Part shown: piece by piece, positions 24,570 to 34,726 of the stretch
Numbering within the stretch: the stretch's first letter is position 1
Layout: each line of letters opens with the position of its first letter
From: a bacterium
Lineage (GTDB): Bacteria; Krumholzibacteriota; Krumholzibacteriia; LZORAL124-64-63
DNA length: 64,000 nt
Assembly (NCBI GenBank): GCA_016712675.1
Contig: JADJQR010000001.1
Coordinates: 2,976,001 to 3,040,000, forward strand
Reading direction: 5' to 3'
Made by a program: the position numbers and the translations under genes
The notes under the pieces: model-generated
Told to the model about the DNA's origin: nothing
Seen by the model: only the letters and a program-made list of their open reading frames with translations
Database searches by the model: none

Positions 24570-25907
24570 GTGGGCGGTCTGCTGCTCAAGAACGGAACCG
24601 TGCTGGACTATTTCCCGGCCGACCTGGCCGGCGCGCCACGCCCGCTGGTCGAGCGTGTGGACCTGCGCATCGAGGGAGAGCGTGTCGCGACCAGGGGCGC
24701 GAACCTGGAACCGGCCCCCGGCGACGAGGTCATCGACCTCGAGGGTCGCACGGTGATGCCGGGCAACGTCAATGCGCACGCCCATCTCTACGCGTCCTTG
24801 GCCGCGGGGATGCCCACGCCCAGGACCCCGCTGACGACCTTCACCGACATCCTGACCGAGATCTGGTGGCCGTTGGACCGCGCGCTCGACGCGGAGGCGG
24901 TCTACCTCAGCGCGGTGGCCGGGGCCTGGGGCGCGGTACGCTGCGGCACGACCCTGGTCTTCGACCACCACGCAAGCCTCTCGAGCGTGGGCGGCTCGCT
25001 CGACCGCATCGAGCAGGGACTGTCCGAGGTGGGTCTGCGCGGTTGCCTATGCTACGAGGTCACCGACCGCGGCGGCAAGGGCCAGCGCGACATCACGCTC
25101 GAGGAGAACGAGCGCTACCTGCAGAAGCTGCGCGACAAGCCGGCGGTCGGCGTGCCCCGCTTTCGCGGGCTGGTCGGCGCGCACGCTTCGTTCACGCTCG
25201 AGGACCGCACGCTGCAACTGCTGGCGGGCATCTGCAGCCGGCAGGACGCCGGCCTTCACATCCACCTGGCCGAGGGCACGACCGACCGTGAGGTCAGCCG
25301 CGACCGCGGCTGGCGCGACCCACTGCAGCGACTGGTCGACAACGGGCTGGTGCGGCCGGGCAGCGTCTTCGCCCACGGCGTGGATCTCTCGCCCCTGGAC
25401 ATGCAGACGCTCGAGGATGCGGGCGCCTGGCTGGTCCACTGCGGGCGCTCGAATATGAACAACGGCGTCGGCCGCGCACCGGTGGACCGCTTCCCCACGC
25501 GCAGCGCCGTCGGCACCGACGGCCTGGACGACAACATGTGGGGCGAATTGCGCACCACGTTCTTCCGCGGCAACGAGGGCGGCCGCGGCCCGCTCGGACA
25601 CGCCGGCGCCGCGCGGCTCTGGCTGGGCAGTTTCCGCCTGGCGCGCGAGACCTTCGGCGAGGCGTTCGGCAGCCTCGAGCCGGGCGCACCGGCCGACTTC
25701 ATCATCCTGAACAACTTCCAGAAGACGCCGCTGACCACCGACACCTGGCTGAGCCACCTGCTCTTCGATTTCCATCCCTGGGACATCGAGGCCGTCCACG
25801 TGGGCGGCACGCGGGTATTCGCGGCCGGCATGAAGCCGCCGGTGGAGGCGCAGCGCCTGCAGCAGACGGCCGCCCGGCTCTGGCGCGCCATGGGCTGGCA
25901 ATCCTGA
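24570..25907 (+). CDS. ssnA: SsnA-family aminohydrolase
   Basis: A 445-residue COG0402 aminohydrolase of the SsnA subgroup. Metal ligands: HAHLYAS (HxH, about 66-68), HIHLAEG, FAHGV and GTDGLDDNM. The sections PTPRTPLTTFTDILTEIWWPLDRALD and HCGRSNMNNGVGRAPV are typical of SsnA and not of guanine deaminases. In Escherichia coli ssnA lies beside ygfK and xdhD and belongs to the gene set for oxygen-independent purine/urate degradation. Its exact substrate is not settled. GTG start at 24570, with GGAGGGG upstream. It is followed 13 bases later by ygeY on the same strand, with its own promoter after the terminator. Confidence 0.87.
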   Translation: MGGLLLKNGTVLDYFPADLAGAPRPLVERVDLRIEGERVATRGANLEPAPGDEVIDLEGRTVMPGNVNAHAHLYASLAAGMPTPRTPLTTFTDILTEIWWPLDRALDAEAVYLSAVAGAWGAVRCGTTLVFDHHASLSSVGGSLDRIEQGLSEVGLRGCLCYEVTDRGGKGQRDITLEENERYLQKLRDKPAVGVPRFRGLVGAHASFTLEDRTLQLLAGICSRQDAGLHIHLAEGTTDREVSRDRGWRDPLQRLVDNGLVRPGSVFAHGVDLSPLDMQTLEDAGAWLVHCGRSNMNNGVGRAPVDRFPTRSAVGTDGLDDNMWGELRTTFFRGNEGGRGPLGHAGAARLWLGSFRLARETFGEAFGSLEPGAPADFIILNNFQKTPLTTDTWLSHLLFDFHPWDIEAVHVGGTRVFAAGMKPPVEAQRLQQTAARLWRAMGWQS

Positions 25908-25920
25908 GCGAAGGACGCCG

Positions 25921-27138
25921 ATGAACGACGGAAGCAGCGACACGACGGGGGCGCGCATCGCCGCGCGTGCCGGGGAACTCGAGACCCCGATGATCGCCTT
26001 CCTGCGCGACCTCGTGGCAGCGCGCGGCCTGTCGGGCCAGGAGGAAGCCTGCGTTCGCCGCGTGGCGCGCGAGATGGACGCCGTGGGCTTCGACGAGGTG
26101 CAGATCGACCCCCTGGGCAACGTGTTGGGCAGGGTCGGCAGCGGACCGCGCGTGTTCGCCTTCGACGCACACCTGGACACCGTGGACGTCGGCGACCCGG
26201 CACAGTGGGACTGCGATCCCTTCAGGGGCAAGATCGAGGACGGCAAGGTCTTCGGCCGCGGCGCCGTCGACCAGAAGGCCGGCATAGCCGGCATGGTGTA
26301 CGCCGGGAAGATCATGAAGGAGCTGGGCCTGCTCGAAGGCTGCCAGGTCTGGATGACCGGCACCGTCATGGAAGAGGACTGTGACGGGCTGTGCTGGCAC
26401 TACATCCTGAACGAAAAGCGCCTGGCCCCGGAATTGGTGGTCTCGACCGAACCGACGAACCTTCGCATCAACCGCGGCCAACGCGGGCGCATGGAGATCC
26501 GCGTGCGGGTCAAGGGGCGCAGCTGCCACGGCAGCATGCCGCATCTGGGCGAGAACGCAATCCACCGGATCGCTCCAGCCATCACCGCCATCGAGCGGCT
26601 GAACGATCGACTGAAGGACGACCCGTTCCTGGGCAAGGGTACCTGCACGGTCACCTGGATCGGCTGCACGACGCCCAGCCTGTGCGCGGTCCCGGCCGAG
26701 GCCGAGTTCCACATCGACCGGCGCCTGACCGCCGGCGAGACGCGGGAGTCGGCGCTGCGCGAGGTCGAGGACGCACTGAAGGCAGCAGACGTCACGGCCG
26801 AGGTCTTTACGCTGACCTACCGCGAGAAGGCCTGGACCGGACTCGAGTACCCGATGGACAAGTACTACCCCACCTGGGTGCTGGGCGAGGACCATCCGGC
26901 GCTTCGGGCTGCGCAACGCGCGTACAGCGGCACGGCGGGCCGACCGGCGGAGATTGCGCGCTGGAACTTCAGTACCAACGGCGTAGCCATCATGGGGCTG
27001 CATGGGGTCTCCTGCCTGGGCTTCGGTCCCGGGCGCGAGGAAGTGGCCCATACAGCCAACGAGTACGTGCCGATCGCCGATGTGGTGACTGCCTGCGCGT
27101 TCTACGCCGCTCTGCCGCGCGAATTGATGGCCGGCTGA
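25921..27138 (+). CDS. ygeY: YgeY-family M20 amidohydrolase/deacylase
   Basis: A 405-residue zinc-dependent M20 hydrolase of the YgeY (selenium-metabolism-linked) subgroup. Zinc and catalytic residues: FDAHLDTVDVG, the bridging aspartate in GRGAVDQKAG, the EE pair in GTVMEEDCDG, STEPT, and the last histidine in EVAHTANEYVP. The GRGAVDQKAG and EEDCDGLCWHY sequences separate YgeY from ArgE/DapE enzymes. In the yge purine pathway YgeY is proposed to act late, on ureido or acyl derivatives of 2,3-diaminopropionate. It sits between ssnA and ygeW, which supports that role. No downstream gene starts within 160 bases, so the transcript may end or continue through the LTD gene. Confidence 0.87.
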   Translation: MNDGSSDTTGARIAARAGELETPMIAFLRDLVAARGLSGQEEACVRRVAREMDAVGFDEVQIDPLGNVLGRVGSGPRVFAFDAHLDTVDVGDPAQWDCDPFRGKIEDGKVFGRGAVDQKAGIAGMVYAGKIMKELGLLEGCQVWMTGTVMEEDCDGLCWHYILNEKRLAPELVVSTEPTNLRINRGQRGRMEIRVRVKGRSCHGSMPHLGENAIHRIAPAITAIERLNDRLKDDPFLGKGTCTVTWIGCTTPSLCAVPAEAEFHIDRRLTAGETRESALREVEDALKAADVTAEVFTLTYREKAWTGLEYPMDKYYPTWVLGEDHPALRAAQRAYSGTAGRPAEIARWNFSTNGVAIMGLHGVSCLGFGPGREEVAHTANEYVPIADVVTACAFYAALPRELMAG

Positions 27139-27201
27139 GTCCGCGCCGTCAGGGGCGCGGTCGGGGGCGGCGCACCGATCCCCCTCCCCGGCGGTTCGGG
27201 T

Positions 27202-27231
27202 TTGACAACTTCCTCTTTCATTTGATATAAT
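27202..27231 (+). promoter_or_regulatory. Near-consensus sigma-70 promoter of the LTD protein gene
   Basis: TTGACA (27202-27207), an 18-base spacer and TATAAT (27226-27231), both hexamers perfect. It starts transcription about 65 bases upstream of the LTD gene. This is the strongest-looking promoter in the window. Confidence 0.9.
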
Positions 27232-27304
27232 CGCAGAGCCGCGCGCGTCCAGGACCCACGCGCGCCGCCCGAGTCGCCCACCCGGGAACCCCGCGAGGAG
27301 CCCC

Positions 27305-27952
27305 ATGAAGTCCTTGTTCACGAAGCGCCTGTCCCTGCTGCCGCTGCTGGCCTTGGCCGGGATGTTGGGTGCCGGGGCGGCTGCCGCCCAGACCGCCGAC
27401 CTCCTGATCAGCGAATACGTCGAGGGATCCGCCAACAACAAGGCCGTCGAGATCTACAACGGCACCGCGGATGCCGTGGCTCTCGGCACCTACACATTGG
27501 ACCGCTACGCGAACGGCGCCACCGTTCCCTATTCGATCGCGCTGCCGGCGATCAACCTGGCGCCTGGCGCGACGCACGTCATCACGCACAACCAGGCCGA
27601 CGCCGTGCTGCTGTCCCGGGCCGATCAGGTCAATGCGAACCTGAACTTCAATGGCAACGACGCGTTGGTCCTGGCGCGGGCGGGCATTGCCGTCGACAGC
27701 GTCGGCAGGGTGGGCGAAGATCCGGGGACGGCCTGGACCTGCGCCGGCGGCAGCACGCTCAACCACACGATGCGGCGCGTCAGCTCCGTCTGCGGCGGCG
27801 ACACGGACCCGTCGAACGCCTACGACCCGTGCCTGGGCTGGGTCTTCTTCGCCGTGGATACGTTCAGCGGCGTGGGCAGCCACGTGACCGACTGCGGCGC
27901 CGTGGCCGATGAAGCGACCTCCTGGGGCGCGATCAAGGCCACCTACCGCTGA
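27305..27952 (+). CDS. Secreted lamin-tail-domain (LTD) protein
   Basis: A 215-residue exported protein: signal peptide (about 1-29, AAAAQTADLL cleavage area), then an LTD domain (about 31-140) with LLISEYVEGSANNKAVEIYNG, AVALGTYTLDRY and FNGNDALVLARAGIAVDSVG. LTD folds are extracellular Ig-like beta-sandwiches that often tether enzymes or bind DNA or surfaces. Four cysteines in the C-terminal third (TCAGG, VCGGD, PCLGW, DCGAV) may form disulfides. It has no other domain, unlike most LTD proteins that carry nucleases. The gene has its own consensus promoter, GAGGAG ribosome site and hairpin after the stop, so it is a monocistronic, probably abundant secreted protein. Function unknown. Confidence 0.82.
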   Translation: MKSLFTKRLSLLPLLALAGMLGAGAAAAQTADLLISEYVEGSANNKAVEIYNGTADAVALGTYTLDRYANGATVPYSIALPAINLAPGATHVITHNQADAVLLSRADQVNANLNFNGNDALVLARAGIAVDSVGRVGEDPGTAWTCAGGSTLNHTMRRVSSVCGGDTDPSNAYDPCLGWVFFAVDTFSGVGSHVTDCGAVADEATSWGAIKATYR

Positions 27953-27975
27953 CCGACGCCCTGTCCCCCAACCGG

Positions 27976-28005
27976 GACGCCCGCCCCTTGTCGGGGGCGG
28001 GCGTC
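27976..28005 (+). terminator. GC-rich hairpin after the LTD gene
   Basis: A 12-base stem, GACGCCCGCCCC and its complement, with a 6-base loop TTGTCG, 24 bases after the stop. No T-run follows, so it may be a weak terminator or a 3' stabiliser. Confidence 0.5.
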
Positions 28006-28132
28006 GCGCATCGGGCCGCCAGGCCGGACGGCTTCCCGTTTGCGCGCCGCCGCGCTACCGTTGTATGTTCGCCGACCGGCAGGCACCCGGCGCGCGCGCC
28101 GAGGCAGCGGAGCAACGAGCCAAGGAGACCTC

Positions 28133-29110
28133 ATGAGCAAGCCCCTGCAGGGACGCCACTTCATCGACACGCAGGAATGGACACGCGACGAACTCGAGCT
28201 GGCCCTCGAGACCAGCTTCGACCTCAAGCGCAAGTTCTACCGCGACGAACCCCACGCGCTTCTGCGCGACCGCACGCTGTTCATGCTCTTTTGGGAGCAG
28301 AGCACACGCACGCGCAACTCGTTCGAGGCCGGCATGACGCAGCTGGGCGGCCATGCCCACGATCTCAGCCCGGAGAAGCTGCAGGTCAGCCACGGCGAAA
28401 CGGCCGAGGACACCGCGCGCGTGCTCAGCCGCATGGGCCACGGCATCGCCATCCGCAATTGCGATTGGGGCAAGGGCAACGCCTTCATCCGCAGTGTCGC
28501 ATCGCTGAGCCGCGTGCCGGTCCTGAACATGCAGTGCGACGTCTATCATCCCTGCCAGGCGCTGGCCGACCTGATGACGATCCGCGAGAAGTTCCCCGAC
28601 GGCCTGAGGGGCCGCAAGATCGCCGTCAGCTGGACCTATGCGCCTTCGTACGTGCGCCCCATCTCGGTGCCGCAGTCGACGATCCTGATGATGACCCGCT
28701 TCGGGCTCGACGTCACGCTGGCACACCCGAAGGAATTCAAGCTGATGCCGGGGATCATGGCGCAGGCCGAGGCCAATGCGAAGGCCAACGGCACGAAGTT
28801 CGAGGTGGTCGACGACATGGATGCCGCCTTCGAGGGCGCGCACATCGTCTACCCCAAGAGCTGGGGCTGCCTCGTGACCGAACCGGACCGCCAGGCCGCG
28901 GTGCAACACATCAGCAAGTACCCCGGCTGGATCGCCAACGAGAAGCGCATGGAACTGGCGGCCACCGACAGCATCTATATGCACCCCCTGCCGGCCAGCC
29001 GCGGGCAGGAAGTGACCGACGGGGTCATCGACGGGCCGCACTCGGTGGTCTGGGACGAGGCTGAGAACCGCCTGCACACCGCCAAGGCACTCATGGCCCT
29101 GACGATGTAG
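28133..29110 (+). CDS. ygeW: YgeW-family knotted carbamoyltransferase
   Basis: A 325-residue carbamoyltransferase of the aspartate/ornithine carbamoyltransferase superfamily. Carbamoyl-phosphate binding is by STRTRNSFEAG (near 57-67); YHPCQALADLMT (about 138-149) is the HPxQ motif; MHPLPASRGQEV contains the HPLP motif. The insertions and the QSTILMMTRFGLDVTLAHPKEF section point to the YgeW group rather than OTC or ATC. In the yge pathway it is thought to handle carbamoyl groups of diaminopropionate derivatives. Start ATG 28133 with AAGGAG 7 bases upstream; a frame from 28040 is longer but has no such signal. A weak TTCCCG-17-TACCGT promoter (28033-28061) may lie upstream. The next gene begins one base after its stop. 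Confidence 0.9.
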   Translation: MSKPLQGRHFIDTQEWTRDELELALETSFDLKRKFYRDEPHALLRDRTLFMLFWEQSTRTRNSFEAGMTQLGGHAHDLSPEKLQVSHGETAEDTARVLSRMGHGIAIRNCDWGKGNAFIRSVASLSRVPVLNMQCDVYHPCQALADLMTIREKFPDGLRGRKIAVSWTYAPSYVRPISVPQSTILMMTRFGLDVTLAHPKEFKLMPGIMAQAEANAKANGTKFEVVDDMDAAFEGAHIVYPKSWGCLVTEPDRQAAVQHISKYPGWIANEKRMELAATDSIYMHPLPASRGQEVTDGVIDGPHSVVWDEAENRLHTAKALMALTM

Positions 29111-29111
29111 C

Positions 29112-30428
29112 ATGAAGGACCCGGACGCAGGCAGGAACGGGGTCGACGTGCTGCCCTCCGTCGCGGCAAATCCGCGCTGGACCGGTTGCGCGTGCGTCGT
29201 CTGCGGTCGCCACTACGACACGCGGTACGAAGGGTTCGTCTGCGCCGACTGCGGTATCGACGGCATCCTCGACGCGGTCTACGAAGGGGGCGCCGGCGTC
29301 GCAGCGCTGGTGCGCGCGGACGGTGACGACACGGCGCGCGGCCTGTGGCGGTTCGCGCCGCTGCTGCCGGTAGTTCCCACGGCGATCCACCCGGCGTGGG
29401 CCGTGGGCGGCACCGCGCTGCTTCCCGCCCCGCGCCTGGCGGCGCACCTGGGCCTGCGCTCGCTGGTGATCAAGGACGACACGGGGCTGCCCTCGGGCAG
29501 CCTCAAGGACCGCGCCGCCGCCGTGGCGCTGGCCCGAGCCCGGCAGCTGGGCTTCGACCACCTGGCTTGCGCCTCGACAGGCAATGCGGCCGCGAGCCTG
29601 GCCGTCCTCGCGTCGCGCGGCGGCTTCCGTAGCACCATCTACGTCCCCGCCGGCGCGCCCCGCGGCAAGCTGGCGCAGCTTCTGCTGCACGGGGCTACGG
29701 TCATCCGCGTGGACGGGACCTATGATCAGGCCTTCGAACTGTCGCTGGTCGCAATCGAGCGGAACCGCTGGTACAGTCGTAACTGTGCGCACAACCCGCT
29801 GCTGGTCGAGGGCAAGAAGACGGCGGCGCTGGAGTTGGCCTGGGACCTGACGCGCGGTTTCACGACGGACGCGGACCTTCCTGACGTGGTCCTGGTACCG
29901 GTGGGCGATGGCTGTATCGTCTCGGCAACCGCAAAGGCGTTCCTCGAGCTGAAGGATCTCGGCCTGGTCGACCGCGTGCCGCGCGTGGTCGGGGTGCAGG
30001 CCGCGGGCGCCTCGCCGTTGGCGCAGGCGTGGGCACGAGCGTGCGCTAGCCAGGCGTCGCTGGACGGCGCGCAGGTGCGTGCCGCGATCGCTCCGGTGGC
30101 CCCGGACACGATCGCCGACTCGATCAGCGTCGGCATCCCGCGCAACCGGGTGAAGGCTTGGCGTTACGTCGCGGCAACCGGCGGCGCCTTCGTCGCGGTC
30201 GAAGACGACCTGATCATCGCCACCATCAGGGACCTTGCCGCGCGCGCGGGCGTGTTCGCCGAGCCATCCGGCGCCGCCGGACTGGCCGGTCTGGTGGCCG
30301 CCCGCGAAGCAGGACTGGTCGACCCGCGCGACCGCGTTGCAGCCCTGGTCACCGGCCACGGGCTCAAGGACCCCGGCGCGGCGCTCGGCCACTGCACCAT
30401 GCCCCAACCGGTGGCGCCGTTGTCCTGA
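29112..30428 (+). CDS. Threonine-synthase-like fold-type-II PLP enzyme (candidate diaminopropionate ammonia-lyase substitute)
   Basis: A 438-residue PLP enzyme of the threonine synthase/tryptophan synthase beta fold. Lys132 in GLPSGSLKDRAA is the Schiff-base residue; CASTGNAAASLAVLASRGG binds phosphate or carboxylate, and VLVPVGDGCI holds the pyridoxal phosphate. The N-terminus carries four to five cysteines (Cys26, Cys28, Cys31, Cys44, Cys47) arranged like a small zinc ribbon, as in some threonine synthases. There are no other threonine biosynthesis genes here. It is cotranscribed with ygeW, one base apart. The analogous position in the ygeWXY set is held by YgeX, a fold-type-II diaminopropionate ammonia-lyase, so I suspect this enzyme does that job. 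Plain threonine synthase is the alternative. Confidence 0.72.
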   Translation: MKDPDAGRNGVDVLPSVAANPRWTGCACVVCGRHYDTRYEGFVCADCGIDGILDAVYEGGAGVAALVRADGDDTARGLWRFAPLLPVVPTAIHPAWAVGGTALLPAPRLAAHLGLRSLVIKDDTGLPSGSLKDRAAAVALARARQLGFDHLACASTGNAAASLAVLASRGGFRSTIYVPAGAPRGKLAQLLLHGATVIRVDGTYDQAFELSLVAIERNRWYSRNCAHNPLLVEGKKTAALELAWDLTRGFTTDADLPDVVLVPVGDGCIVSATAKAFLELKDLGLVDRVPRVVGVQAAGASPLAQAWARACASQASLDGAQVRAAIAPVAPDTIADSISVGIPRNRVKAWRYVAATGGAFVAVEDDLIIATIRDLAARAGVFAEPSGAAGLAGLVAAREAGLVDPRDRVAALVTGHGLKDPGAALGHCTMPQPVAPLS

Positions 30429-30476
30429 TTCCGGCCGCCGCGGGCGGTCGTCGGCGATCACGGGAGGTCCCTGCTC

Positions 30477-31241
30477 ATGACCGGCGTTCCCGACCTCCTG
30501 CTGGCTGCGCTGGCCGCGCTTCTCGCCGGCGCCATCAACGCACTGGCCGGCGGCGGCACGCTCGTGACGTTCCCCGCCCTGCTGGCCCTGGGCGTGCCGG
30601 CAGTCGCGGCCAACGTCACCAATACGGTGGCCCTATGTCCGGGCTATGTCGGCGGTACGCTGGCCCAGCGAGCCGACCTGCGTGGCCAGGGTGCGCGTCT
30701 GTGGCGCGTGCTGCCGGCCGCAGCGCTCGGCGGCGTGCTTGGCGGCTGGTTGCTGCTGGAGTCGGGAGAGAAGCTGTTTCGCGGGCTCGTGCCGTGGCTG
30801 ATCCTGGCGGCGTCGCTGCTCCTGGCCGCGCAGGGCCCGGTGCGTGCCTGGCTGGGTCGGCGGCTGGGCCAAGGCGGTGGCGAACACCTGGAGCGGGTGA
30901 CGTGGCTACCGGTGGGGCTGGCAGCCGTCTACGGCGGCTACTTCGGCGCCGGGCTCAGCGTGATCGTGCTGGCGGCGCTGGGGCTGTCGTCCCGCGACTC
31001 GCTGCCCAGGCTGAACGCCGCCAAGCAGGCGATCGCGCTGGTCGTCAACGCGGCGGCGGCCGTCTACTTCCTGTTCAGCGATCACGTCGTCTGGACGCTC
31101 GCGGCGGCCATGGCCGTCGGTGCGCTCGGCGGCGGCGCACTCGGCGGGAAGCTGGCCGGGAGGCTTCCCCCGGCGGTGCTGCGCTGGACGGTGGTGGGCA
31201 CGGGCCTGGCGGTTTCCGCCGCGTACTTCGCGAAGGGCTGA
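30477..31241 (+). CDS. TSUP/TauE-family membrane permease
   Basis: A 254-residue inner-membrane protein with about eight helices and the TSUP signature at the start (INALAGGGTLVTFPALLALGVP), repeated in the second half as GGYFGAGLSVIVLAALGLSS. Family members move sulfite, sulfoacetate, taurine or other organic anions. The substrate is not readable here. It lies 48 bases behind the PLP enzyme on the same strand, with GGGAGG before the ATG at 30477, and could export or import an anion linked to the purine route. The link is by position only. Confidence 0.85.
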   Translation: MTGVPDLLLAALAALLAGAINALAGGGTLVTFPALLALGVPAVAANVTNTVALCPGYVGGTLAQRADLRGQGARLWRVLPAAALGGVLGGWLLLESGEKLFRGLVPWLILAASLLLAAQGPVRAWLGRRLGQGGGEHLERVTWLPVGLAAVYGGYFGAGLSVIVLAALGLSSRDSLPRLNAAKQAIALVVNAAAAVYFLFSDHVVWTLAAAMAVGALGGGALGGKLAGRLPPAVLRWTVVGTGLAVSAAYFAKG

Positions 31242-31257
31242 TCGCCGGACCCCGCCC

Positions 31258-32841
<1,584 letters not shown>

Positions 32842-33080
32842 GGCATCCTCCGGCAACCGCGGCGCGCCGGCTGCCTGTCTGGGAGTTCGCGTTGAACGCC
32901 CCATGATAGGCGGCGCGGACGCGCCCGACCAGCGGCAAGGCGGCCGGCCCCTGGGGCCGGCCGCGACGCGGACGCGGTCAGCCGGACCGCGGCACTTGCG
33001 CCGGAGCCGATTCGGCTTCATCATCGAAGGCGACGGCCCCGCCCGCGCGGGCGCCCGAACCCCGGCAGCCCGGAGACGGA

Positions 33081-33713
33081 ATGGGCAGCGACAGTTCAGG
33101 ACAACGCCCCGCACACCAACGTCGTCTGTGGCCCGACCGGCCGCGACGCCAGGCGCGCACCCTGTGGTGGCTGGTGGCCGCCACGGTCGTGGTGGCCGGC
33201 GCCGTCTTCCTCCTGGGCACCCCCGGATGTGGCAAAGGGTCGTTCGCGGACCTGGCCGACCGGTCACCCCTGCCCACCTCGCAGGTGGACATGAGCACCG
33301 CCAGCCCGGCCTTGACGGCGATCTTCAACCTGGGGATGGCGCACTACGCCAACGGCGATTGGCCGGCTGCGGCGGACCAGCTCGGGCGGGCTCACAGGAT
33401 GGTACAGGCCGACCCGCGATCGGGCCCGGAGAACCAGCCTCTCTTCGCGCCGTTCGTGCGGATGTACCAGGGCGTCGCGCACCTGCTGGCGGGCCAGCTC
33501 GCCGAGGCGAGTGAGGCGCTCGACGAGGTGGCGGACCCCGCCGTCGTTCTACCGCTGCGCGAACGGGGACTGTGGTATGGGGCGCAGTGCCGGTTGCTGC
33601 AGGGCGATGCGGAGGGTGCCTTGGCGCTGGTCGACGAGTTGGGCGGCAGCCCGGTCTACGCGCAGCAGGCCCGCGAACAGGCCGCAGCGGTGCGCAAACG
33701 ACTCGGTCGTTGA
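33081..33713 (+). CDS. Membrane-anchored TPR protein of unknown function
   Basis: A 210-residue protein with a basic N-terminus, one hydrophobic segment (TLWWLVAATVVVAGAVFLLG, about 27-46) followed by TPGCG, which could be a lipobox or simply the end of an anchor. Three TPR-like helical hairpins follow (FNLGMAHYANGDWPAAADQL, FVRMYQGVAHLLAGQLAEASEAL, WYGAQCRLLQGDAEGALAL). Such proteins hold others together in the periplasm. It stands alone, divergent from cysS and convergent with meaB, with GGAGACGG before the ATG. I do not recognise a specific family. Confidence 0.65.
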   Translation: MGSDSSGQRPAHQRRLWPDRPRRQARTLWWLVAATVVVAGAVFLLGTPGCGKGSFADLADRSPLPTSQVDMSTASPALTAIFNLGMAHYANGDWPAAADQLGRAHRMVQADPRSGPENQPLFAPFVRMYQGVAHLLAGQLAEASEALDEVADPAVVLPLRERGLWYGAQCRLLQGDAEGALALVDELGGSPVYAQQAREQAAAVRKRLGR

Positions 33714-33729
33714 ACGCGCTCGGCGAGCC

Positions 33730-34725
33730 TCAATCCGCGCCGCCGCCGAACAGGTCGAGCAGGCGGCGCGCGGCCACCGTGGCCGGCAGCCGGCCAGCCA
33801 CCACGTCCGCCTCGAGCGCTCCCACCTGCGCCGCCACGCCGGCATGCGCGCGGAACCTTTCTTCCAGTCCCTCGCGGACCAACTCGCGCACCCAGGACCG
33901 CTCCTGCTCGCCGCGCCGACGTTCCCAGGCGCCGCCGGCGCGGGTCGCCCGCGCGAAGGCTTCGACGACGTTCCACAATTCGGGAAGCCCGGCCCCCGTC
34001 AGAGCCGAACAGGCGTGCGCACGCGTCTGCCAGCCTTCGGTGGCCGGACGCAGATAGGGCAGCACGCCGGCGAAGCCGGTCCGGCACAGCTCGGCCGGCG
34101 CCAGGCCGTCGCCGTCGGCCTTGTTGATCGCGATCGCGTCCGCCAGCTCGATGACGCCGCGCTTGAATCCCTGCAGCTCGTCGCCGGCGCCGGCCAGCAG
34201 GACCAGCAGGAAGAAGTCGACCATCGAGCGCACCTGCGACTCGCTCTGCCCGACGCCCACGGTCTCGACGATCACCACGTCGTAGCCGGCCGTCTCGAAC
34301 AGGACGATGGTCTCCCGCGTCTTGCGCGCCACGCCGCCGAGGGTCCCGCCGGCGGGCGACGGCCGGATGAAGGCGCGTTCGTCCGTCGCCAGCTTCTCCA
34401 TCCGCGTCTTGTCGCCGAGGATGCTGCCGCCGGTCAGGCTCGACGAGGGGTCGATGGCCGTCACCGCCACGCGATGCCCACGGCCGGTCAGCCAGGTGCC
34501 GAGCGCCTCGATCAGCGTGCTCTTGCCGGCGCCAGGCACGCCGGTGATGCCGAGCCGCACCGCCTCCTGCCGCCGCGGCAACAGCTCGGTCAGCACCGCC
34601 TGCGCCAGGTCCTGGTGCGCCGGCGCGTTCGACTCGATCAGCGTGATGGCGCGCGCCAGCACTGCGCGATCGCCGCCGACCACGCCGTCCACGTACTGCC
34701 GGACGGTCAATTCGGCGCGCTTCAT
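33730..34725 (-). CDS. meaB: Methylmalonyl-CoA mutase GTPase chaperone
   Basis: A 331-residue G3E-family GTPase (MeaB/ArgK/MMAA). Walker A is GVPGAGKST (residues 62-70), DPSSSLTGGSILGDKTRM is the switch I region, ETVGVGQSE is Walker B/switch II and INKADGDG is the base-specificity NKxD motif. MeaB protects methylmalonyl-CoA mutase from inactivation and loads adenosylcobalamin with GTP hydrolysis. It begins one base after the mutB stop, completing a mutA-mutB-meaB operon. The C-terminal dimerisation tail is present. No cobalamin adenosyltransferase is seen nearby. Confidence 0.95.
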   Translation of the reverse strand: MKRAELTVRQYVDGVVGGDRAVLARAITLIESNAPAHQDLAQAVLTELLPRRQEAVRLGITGVPGAGKSTLIEALGTWLTGRGHRVAVTAIDPSSSLTGGSILGDKTRMEKLATDERAFIRPSPAGGTLGGVARKTRETIVLFETAGYDVVIVETVGVGQSESQVRSMVDFFLLVLLAGAGDELQGFKRGVIELADAIAINKADGDGLAPAELCRTGFAGVLPYLRPATEGWQTRAHACSALTGAGLPELWNVVEAFARATRAGGAWERRRGEQERSWVRELVREGLEERFRAHAGVAAQVGALEADVVAGRLPATVAARRLLDLFGGGAD

Positions 34726-34726
34726 G

